From the NCBI GenBank assembly GCA_029338615.1, contig JAQYAS010000048.1, positions 1 to 64,000 of the forward strand: DNA of 64,000 bases. The letters are read 5' to 3'. The stretch is from Clostridiales bacterium. Lineage in GTDB: Bacteria > Bacillota > Clostridia > Lachnospirales > Lachnospiraceae. Below the pieces are notes generated by a model, which was not told the DNA's origin, made no database searches, and saw nothing but the letters and a program-made list of their open reading frames with translations. Below, in pieces: positions 9,650 through 18,202 of the stretch (positions are counted from its first letter, which is position 1; each line of letters begins with the position of its first letter). Position numbers and translations under genes: made by a program.

Positions 9650-12295
9650 ATGGCAGACAAAAAGATTTTGATCGTTGATGGACACAGTATTCTTAACAGG
9701 GCATTTTACGGGTTGCCTGAACTGACCAATTATGAAGGACTTCATACCAATGCGGTTCTTGGTTTCTTGAATATAATTTTCAAAATAATAGATGAAGAAA
9801 AACCTACTAATATGTGCGTAGCTTTTGATGTGAAACAACCTACATTCAGACATCTTATGTTCAAAGAGTATAAGGGTACAAGAAAACCTATGCCCGATGA
9901 ACTTCGTGAACAGGTACCTCTCATCAAAGAGGTACTTACATCTATGAACATAACTATTCTGGAAAAGGGTGGTTATGAGGCTGATGATATAATAGGAACT
10001 CTTTCAAGGATAGCTGACGCTTCCGGTTATAAGGTTGTGATCGTGTCAGGTGACAGGGATCTTCTTCAGCTGGCCACAGACAATATTTTGATCAGAATCC
10101 CAAAAACCAAAGCAGGAGGTACGACTGTAGAGAATTACTATGCAGATGATGTGAAGACTCTATATGGGGTTACACCAATTCAGTTTATTGATATGAAGGG
10201 ATTGATGGGGGATACCTCTGACAATATCCCGGGAGTTCCAGGTATCGGAGAAAAGACTGCATCCAAGATTATACAGGAGTGGGGATCTGTTGAAAACGCG
10301 ATAGCACATATCGATCAGATAAAACCGCCAAAGGCGCAGAAAAATCTTGCAGAGTTTTCAGATCAGGCAATGATGTCCAGAGAACTTGCAGCAATAAAAC
10401 TCGACTGCGAACTGGATTTCAGTATTGATGATACAAATATTGACAATGTGTTCAACGAGAATTCATATAATATATTCAAGAGACTTGGATTTAAAAGCCT
10501 GCTGAATAAATTTGATAATATCAATGCAGGTGCACCCAAAAGCTTAAAGCCCGATATAACTGTAGTAAATGATCCATCCGATATGGATAACATAGTGCAG
10601 CGGGCAATTGACTGTGGTCGTATCGGCCTATACATTGTCTCATCTGAAGACAGTATCCTCGGCGCTTCTATAGCATGCAGCGAATCAGAAGTATATGTGA
10701 TAAATACATCGTCTGGAATTGATTTCGATGATATGTCTAATATGCTTGTAAATATCAAAGAACATGGTGTAAAAATATGTGTTCTTGATCTGAAAAGGAC
10801 TCTCAGATATATACATTTTATTGAACAGGATACAGGCGTGCTTGATATAGGAGTCGCAGCATATCTGTTAAACCCTATGGAAGATTCATATGACTATGAT
10901 GATATATCCAAGGAGTATCTGGATATGATACTTCCATCCGAAAAGGAGCTGATAAATAAAGATGAACTTAATGTATTTACATTTATAAGTGACAATTTTC
11001 TTGAATTATTTGCCTATAACGCGCTGATTCCAGTGCTTGCATATGATACATTGTTTGACAGGCTTAAAAAAGCTGGTATGTACGACCTGTATTTTAACAT
11101 CGAGCTTCCAACTGTATATACATTGTTCGATATGGAACGGAGAGGTATACGTGTAGACAGAAATGCACTGGAAGAATATAGTCAGAAGCTTCAGGGCCGT
11201 ATACAGGAACTGCATGATTCCATCATCGCATACGCCGGAAAGGAATTTAATATTAATTCGCCTAAGCAGCTCGGCCCAATATTGTTTGAGGATCTTGGAA
11301 TACCTGGCGGCAAAAAGACCAAAACAGGATATTCAACCAGTGTTGATGTGCTTGAGAAGGTTAAAAATGAGCATCCTATAATAAATGATATCCTTGAATA
11401 CCGTCAGCTTACAAAACTTAATTCCACCTATGCGGTGGGACTTGTAAACTATATTTCAGACGATGGAAGAATTCACGGAACATTCAACCAGACAATAACT
11501 GCAACGGGCAGGATCAGTTCGACAGAGCCAAATTTACAGAATATTCCTATGAAGCTTGAACTGGGAAGACTTATAAGAAAAGCATTCATACCGAAGGATG
11601 GATTTGTTTTTGTTGATGCAGATTATTCTCAGGTCGAACTTAGGGTTCTTGCACATTTGTCCGGAGATGATGTTATGAAAAATGCCTTTCTTAACAATGT
11701 GGATATACATGCGACAACTGCATCCGAAGTATTTGAAGTACCGATAGATGCGGTTACTCCATTGCAGAGAAGACATGCAAAGGCTGTCAATTTCGGAATC
11801 GTTTATGGTATAAGTGCATTTGGTCTCAGTGAGGATCTTGGAATATCAAGAAAAGAAGCATCTGATTTTATAGCTAAGTATTATGACACCTACAAAAGCA
11901 TAAAAACCTATCTTGATGAGCAGGTCACACACGCAAAGGAAAATGGGTATGTCACCACGATGTTTGGAAGGATCAGGCCGATACCTGAACTCAAATCATC
12001 CAATTTCATGCAGAGAAGCTTTGGTGAGAGAGTTGCTATGAACTCACCAATACAGGGAACTGCCGCCGATATAATTAAGATAGCAATGATACGTGTTAAT
12101 ATGAAGCTTAAAGAACTTGGACTCAAATCCCAGCTTATTCTTCAGATACACGATGAACTTCTCATCGAGACCGCCGAGGACGAGGTAGACACAGTGAAGA
12201 AAATTCTTGTAGATGAGATGATGCATGCAGCAGACATGTCTGTACCGCTTGAGGTAGGGGTTGCTTCCGGAACAAACTGGTATGAAGCCAAATAA
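9650..12295 (+). CDS. polA: DNA polymerase I
   Basis: 5' nuclease domain and polymerase motifs DADYSQVELRVLAH, RRHAKAVNFGIVYG, QIHDELLIE. Confidence 0.97.
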   Translation: MADKKILIVDGHSILNRAFYGLPELTNYEGLHTNAVLGFLNIIFKIIDEEKPTNMCVAFDVKQPTFRHLMFKEYKGTRKPMPDELREQVPLIKEVLTSMNITILEKGGYEADDIIGTLSRIADASGYKVVIVSGDRDLLQLATDNILIRIPKTKAGGTTVENYYADDVKTLYGVTPIQFIDMKGLMGDTSDNIPGVPGIGEKTASKIIQEWGSVENAIAHIDQIKPPKAQKNLAEFSDQAMMSRELAAIKLDCELDFSIDDTNIDNVFNENSYNIFKRLGFKSLLNKFDNINAGAPKSLKPDITVVNDPSDMDNIVQRAIDCGRIGLYIVSSEDSILGASIACSESEVYVINTSSGIDFDDMSNMLVNIKEHGVKICVLDLKRTLRYIHFIEQDTGVLDIGVAAYLLNPMEDSYDYDDISKEYLDMILPSEKELINKDELNVFTFISDNFLELFAYNALIPVLAYDTLFDRLKKAGMYDLYFNIELPTVYTLFDMERRGIRVDRNALEEYSQKLQGRIQELHDSIIAYAGKEFNINSPKQLGPILFEDLGIPGGKKTKTGYSTSVDVLEKVKNEHPIINDILEYRQLTKLNSTYAVGLVNYISDDGRIHGTFNQTITATGRISSTEPNLQNIPMKLELGRLIRKAFIPKDGFVFVDADYSQVELRVLAHLSGDDVMKNAFLNNVDIHATTASEVFEVPIDAVTPLQRRHAKAVNFGIVYGISAFGLSEDLGISRKEASDFIAKYYDTYKSIKTYLDEQVTHAKENGYVTTMFGRIRPIPELKSSNFMQRSFGERVAMNSPIQGTAADIIKIAMIRVNMKLKELGLKSQLILQIHDELLIETAEDEVDTVKKILVDEMMHAADMSVPLEVGVASGTNWYEAK

Positions 12296-12307
12296 AAGGA
12301 GTAATGA

Positions 12308-12898
12308 ATGAAGATTATAGGTATAACCGGAGGAATAGGTTCAGGTAAAACCGCTGTGTTAAACATTCTGCACGACGAATATGGCGCATTTATCATGGAG
12401 GCCGATTCCCTTGCGCACAGACTGATGGAACCTGGTCAACAGTCTTACAATGATATTGTTGCACATTTTGGAGATGAAATTCTTGGAGAAAACAAAAATA
12501 TAGACAGGGCAAAGCTCTCCGCAATTGTTTTCGGCGATCAGGATAAACTCAAATTACTTAACTCGATCACACATCCGAATGTAAAAAAAGCAATTCTTCA
12601 GTCTATTGAAGATCAGCGTACCAATGGATGTAAGCTTTATGTTCTGGAAGCTGCATTGCTTATCCAGGATGGCTATCTGGATATATGCAATGAAATGTGG
12701 TTTGTATATGCAGATATATCCAGGCGCATAGAGCGTCTGTGTAATTATCGTGGATTTACCGAAGAAAAAGCCCGAAAAGTTATAAATTCACAGGAACCTG
12801 ACAGCTATTACGAGACAAATTGTGTGAAAAAAATAGACAATTCAGGCGATTTAAAAAAATTGAGAGATCAGCTTAGGTCTGCAATGGAAATTGAGTGA
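12308..12898 (+). CDS. coaE: dephospho-CoA kinase
   Basis: IGITGGIGSGKTAVLNIL, DADSLAH-like EADSLAH, HPNV. Confidence 0.94.
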   Translation: MKIIGITGGIGSGKTAVLNILHDEYGAFIMEADSLAHRLMEPGQQSYNDIVAHFGDEILGENKNIDRAKLSAIVFGDQDKLKLLNSITHPNVKKAILQSIEDQRTNGCKLYVLEAALLIQDGYLDICNEMWFVYADISRRIERLCNYRGFTEEKARKVINSQEPDSYYETNCVKKIDNSGDLKKLRDQLRSAMEIE

Positions 12899-13032
12899 TA
12901 TATTTTTTAGTTATTATCACGGATTGTACGGATAAAAAGACAATTTTTTTGGCTATTTCTATTGAGAATAATGGGGCAATGAGTTAAACTTTAAATATGT
13001 GTGTTTTCATTATTTCAAAGGGGGAAATAAAC

Positions 13033-14064
13033 ATGAAGTTTATTGATCAGTTAAAAGAAAAAGCCAAACAGAATAAGAAAACGATCGTACTGCCTGAGAC
13101 ATCAGACATGAGAACTATCGAGGCAGCCGGTAAGGTATTGGCAGAGGGCATTGCGAACATTATCCTGGTTGGAGACAAGGAAGATATCATGAGCAGAGCT
13201 GGTGATATCGATCTCAGCGGAGCATCATTTGTTGACCCTAAGAATTATGAGAAATTTGATGAATACGTGGATGCTTTTGTAGAGATGAGAAGAAAAAAAG
13301 GCATGACTGAGGCCAGGGCTAAGGAATTGCTTTTAACAAATCCATTATATTTTGGATGTATGATGGTTAAGCAGGATGATGCAGACGGAATGGTTGCCGG
13401 TGCGATCAACGCTTCAGCAGATGTACTCCGTGCAGCACTTCAGACACTGAAGACTGCTCCGGGAACAAGAATTGTATCAGCATTCTTCCTGGTTGTGGTC
13501 CCAGACTGTCAGTATGGTGCCAACGGAACTTTTGTATTTGCAGATGCAGGACTAAATCAGAGCCCATCAGCGTCAGAACTTGCAGATATTGCAGAGCAGT
13601 CAGCCAAGTCATTTGAGCTTCTGGTTGATGAGACCCCTGTTGTGGCCATGCTGTCACATTCTACAAAGGGCAGTGCTAAACATCCTGATGTTGACAAGGT
13701 TATCGAGGCTACAGAGATCGTCAACGCAGAGTTCCCGGATCTTCTGTGTGACGGTGAACTACAGTCAGATGCAGCACTCGTTCCTGAAGTCGCAGCATCC
13801 AAGGCTTCAGGAAGCAAGGTTGCTGGACATGCCAATGTTCTTGTGTTCCCAGATCTCGATGCAGCAAATATCGGATACAAGCTTGTACAGAGACTTGCTA
13901 AGGCTGATGCATACGGTCCTGTTACACAGGGTATAGCGAAGCCTGTAAATGATCTGTCAAGAGGATGTGTTGCCGATGATATCGTTGGAGTTGTTGCCAT
14001 AACAGCTATCCAGGCTCAGGCTCAGGAAGATGGCAGAATGAAGGTAACTCCAAAAGAGAGATAA
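13033..14064 (+). CDS. pta: phosphate acetyltransferase
   Basis: KTIVLPETSDMRTIEAA, GMVAGAINASADVLRAALQ; start at 13033 with upstream gggggaaa. Confidence 0.95.
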   Translation: MKFIDQLKEKAKQNKKTIVLPETSDMRTIEAAGKVLAEGIANIILVGDKEDIMSRAGDIDLSGASFVDPKNYEKFDEYVDAFVEMRRKKGMTEARAKELLLTNPLYFGCMMVKQDDADGMVAGAINASADVLRAALQTLKTAPGTRIVSAFFLVVVPDCQYGANGTFVFADAGLNQSPSASELADIAEQSAKSFELLVDETPVVAMLSHSTKGSAKHPDVDKVIEATEIVNAEFPDLLCDGELQSDAALVPEVAASKASGSKVAGHANVLVFPDLDAANIGYKLVQRLAKADAYGPVTQGIAKPVNDLSRGCVADDIVGVVAITAIQAQAQEDGRMKVTPKER

Positions 14065-14120
14065 TAAAAATAATTGTTAAAGATGATTTATTTACACATA
14101 AGTTGTGCAGGAGGATTGAA

Positions 14121-15314
14121 ATGAAGGTTCTTGTAATTAATTGTGGTAGTTCATCACTGAAGTATCAGCTTATAGATTCTGATACAGAGGCTGTTATAGC
14201 AAAGGGATTATGTGAGAGAATTGGGATTGATGGAAAACTGACACATCAGACCATGGGAAAGGATAAATACACAGTGGATGCTGCTATGCCGGATCACAAC
14301 GCTGCTGTAAAGTTTGTCCTTGATGCTCTTCTTGATCAGGATAAGGGGGCAATTGCTTCTCTGTCTGAGATCGATGCTGTTGGACACAGAATCGTTCACG
14401 GCGGAGAGAAGTTTGCAAAATCAGTGGTTATAACAGACGAGGTCATGGCAGCCATAGAAGAGTGCAATGATCTTGCGCCGCTTCATAATCCTGCAAACCT
14501 CATTGGAATCAGAGCATGTCAGGAACATATGCTAGGAGTACCTATGGTTGCAGTATTTGATACCGCATTTCATCAGACTATGCCTGACAAGGCATATACA
14601 TATGCTATACCTTATGAGTATTATAAGAATTACAAGATAAGAAGATACGGTTTCCATGGAACAAGCCACAGCTTTGTATCCAGGAGACTGGCAGAGCTTA
14701 TTGACAAGGATATCCGTGATACCAAGATGATCATATGCCATCTCGGCAATGGATCAAGCATTACAGCTGTTGACGGTGGCAAATCAGTGGACACATCCAT
14801 GGGACTTACACCTCTTGCAGGTCTTCCTATGGGAACCAGAAGCGGTGACATAGATCCTGCAATTCTGGAATTCATTGCAGGCAAAGAGGGTAAGAGCGTT
14901 GAGGAGATAACAACCATCCTCAACAAGAAGTCTGGCGTGGCAGGACTTTCCGGTGTGTCAAGTGATTTCCGTGATCTCGATGCAGGCATGAAGGAAGGTA
15001 ATGACAGATGCAGGCTTGCACTTGATGTATTCTGTTATAGTGTCAAGAAGTATATAGGTGCATATGCGGCTGCTATGGGCGGCCTTGATGCAATAGCATT
15101 TACAGCCGGCATCGGAGAGAATAATCCATATGTAAGAAGAGTGTCAACCATGGATCTCTCCTTTATGGGTATAGATATAGACGAAACAAAGAACGAGATC
15201 CGTGGAGAAGAACAGAAGATTTCCACAGATTCTTCAAAGGTTCAGGTATGGGTTGTTCCAACAAACGAAGAGCTTGCCATTGCAAGAGAAACTGTCGAGC
15301 TCGTCACAAAATAA
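14121..15314 (+). CDS. ackA: acetate kinase
   Basis: MKVLVINCGSSSLKYQL, HRIVHGGEKF, FHGTSHSFVS, CHLGNGSSI. Confidence 0.97.
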   Translation: MKVLVINCGSSSLKYQLIDSDTEAVIAKGLCERIGIDGKLTHQTMGKDKYTVDAAMPDHNAAVKFVLDALLDQDKGAIASLSEIDAVGHRIVHGGEKFAKSVVITDEVMAAIEECNDLAPLHNPANLIGIRACQEHMLGVPMVAVFDTAFHQTMPDKAYTYAIPYEYYKNYKIRRYGFHGTSHSFVSRRLAELIDKDIRDTKMIICHLGNGSSITAVDGGKSVDTSMGLTPLAGLPMGTRSGDIDPAILEFIAGKEGKSVEEITTILNKKSGVAGLSGVSSDFRDLDAGMKEGNDRCRLALDVFCYSVKKYIGAYAAAMGGLDAIAFTAGIGENNPYVRRVSTMDLSFMGIDIDETKNEIRGEEQKISTDSSKVQVWVVPTNEELAIARETVELVTK

Positions 15315-15373
15315 GATTTCTTATAATGATGATGTTATTTGACGGAATTGTATAAAATTTTTGCAAAATTTTG

Positions 15374-15402
15374 TTGACAATAAATATCTGTATATGTATA
15401 AT
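15374..15402 (+). promoter_or_regulatory. sigma-A-type promoter for yceD-rpmF (TTGACA-17 bp-TATAAT)
   Basis: TTGACA 15374-15379; TATAAT 15397-15402. Confidence 0.82.
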
Positions 15403-15430
15403 AGCAGATGTGCGATTTTTAGGAGATATT

Positions 15431-15946
15431 ATGTTAATTGATTTATCTGAGATTTTATCCACTGAAGGATTGACTAAAAGCGTAGAAGTACATGTAGACT
15501 TTGATACTTTCCAGTTTAAGGGAATGGATTACCGGGTTGGACAGGCTGATGATTTTCAGTTGAACCTGTCGAATGACGGTAAAAACAGAGTCAAGGTGAC
15601 TGGCAGCACTGATGTTGTTATGGAACTTGTGTGTGACAGATGTCTCGAGGAATTCGAAAGAACTTTCCATATAGATATTGACACCGTTATTGATACTTCC
15701 GTTTTGGATTCTGATAAGGTAGATGAGATAGATGAGTTAAGCTATTTTGAAGACTGTAATATCGATATGGACGCACTGTTGAAAAAGGAACTGATGGGTT
15801 TAGTTCCAATACAGATTTTGTGCAGTGAAGACTGCAAGGGACTCTGTAAGGTGTGTGGAACGAATCTGAATCATGGTACATGTAACTGTGATGATTTTGT
15901 TCCTGATCCGAGATTATCAGTTTTTAATGACATCTTAAAGAATTGA
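15431..15946 (+). CDS. YceD/DUF177 family protein with Cys-rich C-terminus
   Basis: CDRCLEEF, CSEDCKGLCKVCGTNLNHGTCNC; directly upstream of rpmF; the promoter lies inside the longer ORF. Confidence 0.9.
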   Translation: MLIDLSEILSTEGLTKSVEVHVDFDTFQFKGMDYRVGQADDFQLNLSNDGKNRVKVTGSTDVVMELVCDRCLEEFERTFHIDIDTVIDTSVLDSDKVDEIDELSYFEDCNIDMDALLKKELMGLVPIQILCSEDCKGLCKVCGTNLNHGTCNCDDFVPDPRLSVFNDILKN

Positions 15947-15959
15947 GGAGGTGTGAATA

Positions 15960-16142
15960 ATGTCAATTTGTCCAAAGAATAAGAGCTCAAAGGCAAGAAG
16001 AGATAAGAGAAGAGCTAACTGGAAAATGTCTGCACCAGCATTAGTTAAGTGCAGCAAGTGTGGCGAGTTAATGGTTCCACACAGAGTATGTAAGAACTGC
16101 GGTTCATACAACAAGAAAGAGATTATTTCAGTTGCTGAATAA
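15960..16142 (+). CDS. rpmF: 50S ribosomal protein L32
   Basis: CPKNKSSKARRDKRRANWKM...CSKCGELMVPHRVCKNCG. Confidence 0.97.
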   Translation: MSICPKNKSSKARRDKRRANWKMSAPALVKCSKCGELMVPHRVCKNCGSYNKKEIISVAE

Positions 16143-16152
16143 GTAAAAAGTG

Positions 16153-16200
16153 CTATAGAATCAAGGGGTTGAGCGATTTTTGCTCAACCTCATTCTATAG
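16153..16200. other. strong hairpin 3' of rpmF without a following T tract
   Basis: ctatagaat..ggttgagc-gattttt-gctcaacc..attctatag. Confidence 0.6.
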
Positions 16201-16309
16201 AAATAGCCCAAATTTAGTCCAATTGGATCTAACTATCATAAAAGACCGTAAAACTAAGCTTTTGAATAGATTTGTAGATCAATTTGTATATTGGTTTAGA
16301 AATGTGTTC

Positions 16310-16350
16310 AAAAATACAGGATATATAGACTATATATCCTGTATTTTTTT
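16310..16350 (+). terminator. Rho-independent terminator (aaaaatacaggatatata-gac-tatatatcctgtattttttt)
   Basis: near-perfect stem with T run on + and A run upstream, so potentially bidirectional. Confidence 0.9.
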
Positions 16351-16394
16351 ACCCTTTTTGACAAAAGAAGCGTCCTTAAAAATACCTTAAATAT

Positions 16395-16423
16395 TTGACT
16401 TTGACAATGCAGAAATATATAAT
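16395..16423 (+). promoter_or_regulatory. putative promoter for the plsX operon (TTGACT-17 bp-TATAAT)
   Basis: TTGACT 16395-16400, TATAAT 16418-16423. Confidence 0.65.
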
Positions 16424-16502
16424 GATTTTGTGCGTTTGTACCTAAAAATAAACATATATTGGGAATATCCCATAAATACACATAAGATAGGAGAGTTTTG
16501 AT

Positions 16503-17513
16503 ATGGGCGATACAAGAATTGTGGTAGATGCTATGGGCGGAGATTATGCACCGGAGTGGATCATAAGAGGTGCTGTGGAAGCTGTGAACGAAGGGGCAAA
16601 AGCTCATATTATACTTACCGGTAAAGAAACTGTTATAAAAGGAGAACTAGCAAAGTATACATATGACAGTTCCAAGATAGAGATAAAGAACTGTACAGAA
16701 GAGATAACTTGTCATGATGCACCTGTACAGGCTATAAGAAGCAAGAAAGATTCATCCCTTACAGTTGGAATGAATATGGTAAAAAACGGAGAAGCTGATG
16801 CCATTATCTCAGCAGGAAGCTCAGGTGCCATACTTGCAGGTGGTCAGCTGATAGTTGGAAGATCAAAAGGAGTAAAGAGATCCCCTCTTGCTCCACTTAT
16901 TCCTACAACAAAGGGATATTCACTTCTGATAGACTGTGGCGCGAATGTAGATGCCCGACCTGAACATCTGCTTCAGTTTGCTAAGATGGGTACCATATAT
17001 ATGGAGAACATAGAAAAGATAAGGAATCCAAGAGTCGCAATAGTAAATATCGGAGATGAGGAAGAAAAAGGAAATGCTCTTGTAAAAGAGACATATCCTT
17101 TATTAAAAGAATGTAAAGATATTAACTTTGTTGGCAGTATTGAGGCTCGTGAGATTCCAAATGGCGCAGCGGATGTCATCGTATGTGAAGCATTTGTAGG
17201 TAATGTAATACTTAAGTTATATGAAGGCCTTGCAAAGATGCTTCTCGGCGAGATCAAGAAAGCTGTTATGTCTTCATTTAAATCAAAGATAGGTGGAGCA
17301 CTGATAAAGGGTTCTCTCGGAGAACTCAAAGAACGTTTCAATGCAAAGACAAAGGGCGGAGCACCGCTCCTCGGACTCAAGGGACTGGTTGTCAAGATTC
17401 ATGGAAATTCACATAATGAAGAGGTCAAAAGTGCGATATTCCAGTGTATAAATTTCAGTGAAACAGGTGTCAATGCCAAAATAGCCGAAAAGCTTAGTGA
17501 GGAGCAGGCATAA
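16503..17513 (+). CDS. plsX: phosphate acyltransferase PlsX
   Basis: VDAMGGDYAPEWIIRGAV; SAGSSGAILAGG. Confidence 0.96.
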   Translation: MGDTRIVVDAMGGDYAPEWIIRGAVEAVNEGAKAHIILTGKETVIKGELAKYTYDSSKIEIKNCTEEITCHDAPVQAIRSKKDSSLTVGMNMVKNGEADAIISAGSSGAILAGGQLIVGRSKGVKRSPLAPLIPTTKGYSLLIDCGANVDARPEHLLQFAKMGTIYMENIEKIRNPRVAIVNIGDEEEKGNALVKETYPLLKECKDINFVGSIEAREIPNGAADVIVCEAFVGNVILKLYEGLAKMLLGEIKKAVMSSFKSKIGGALIKGSLGELKERFNAKTKGGAPLLGLKGLVVKIHGNSHNEEVKSAIFQCINFSETGVNAKIAEKLSEEQA

Positions 17514-18199
17514 TGATAGATTATTGCAAACTTGAAAAGAGAATAGGATATGAGTTTACTGATATAAATCTTCTTATAACAGCCATGACTCATACATCAT
17601 TTGCAAACGAATTAAAGATCAACAAGACAGAATCTTATGAAAGACTGGAATTTCTTGGAGATGCCATTCTTGAATATATAGTAAGTGAATATTTATTCCT
17701 GAAGAAAAAAGAATATGAAGAGGGAAGGCTTACGAAACTCAGAGCCAGCCTTGTGTGTGAATTTACATTGTCACAGATATCCGAGAGCCTGGGGTATGGT
17801 GAATTTGTCAGGCTCAGTAAGGGAGAATCTCAAACAGGAGGCCGTACCAGAAAATCTATATTGTGCGATCTGTTTGAATCCGTGTTGGGAGCAATGTATC
17901 TTGACGGAGGCATGGAGCCAGCCAAGAATTTTGTACACAGATTTCTTCTTGATGATGTGGAGACACACTCTCTGTTCTATGATGCGAAATCAACTTTGCA
18001 GGAATATTGCCAGAAGAATGGCAAAGAACTTCACTATGAACTTATAGAAGAACGAGGACCTGAACACAATAAAGTATTTGTCTCTGATGCCGTTATATCC
18101 GGTCAGATTACAGCAAGGGGCGAGGGTCCTAACAGGAAAACTTCTGAGCAGATGGCTGCTTACAAGACCCTGTTAGAAATAAGAAAAAAGCAGGATTAA
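17513..18199 (+). CDS. rnc: ribonuclease III
   Basis: ERLEFLGDAILEYIVSEYLF; C-terminal dsRBD; overlaps plsX stop (TAATG). Confidence 0.96.
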   Translation: MIDYCKLEKRIGYEFTDINLLITAMTHTSFANELKINKTESYERLEFLGDAILEYIVSEYLFLKKKEYEEGRLTKLRASLVCEFTLSQISESLGYGEFVRLSKGESQTGGRTRKSILCDLFESVLGAMYLDGGMEPAKNFVHRFLLDDVETHSLFYDAKSTLQEYCQKNGKELHYELIEERGPEHNKVFVSDAVISGQITARGEGPNRKTSEQMAAYKTLLEIRKKQD

Positions 18200-18202
18200 C
18201 GT

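Noticed and set aside
16432-16446. FapR-like half site (tttgtaccta) upstream of plsX
   Set aside because: Only one half-site match and no clear second arm; insufficient to call an operator.
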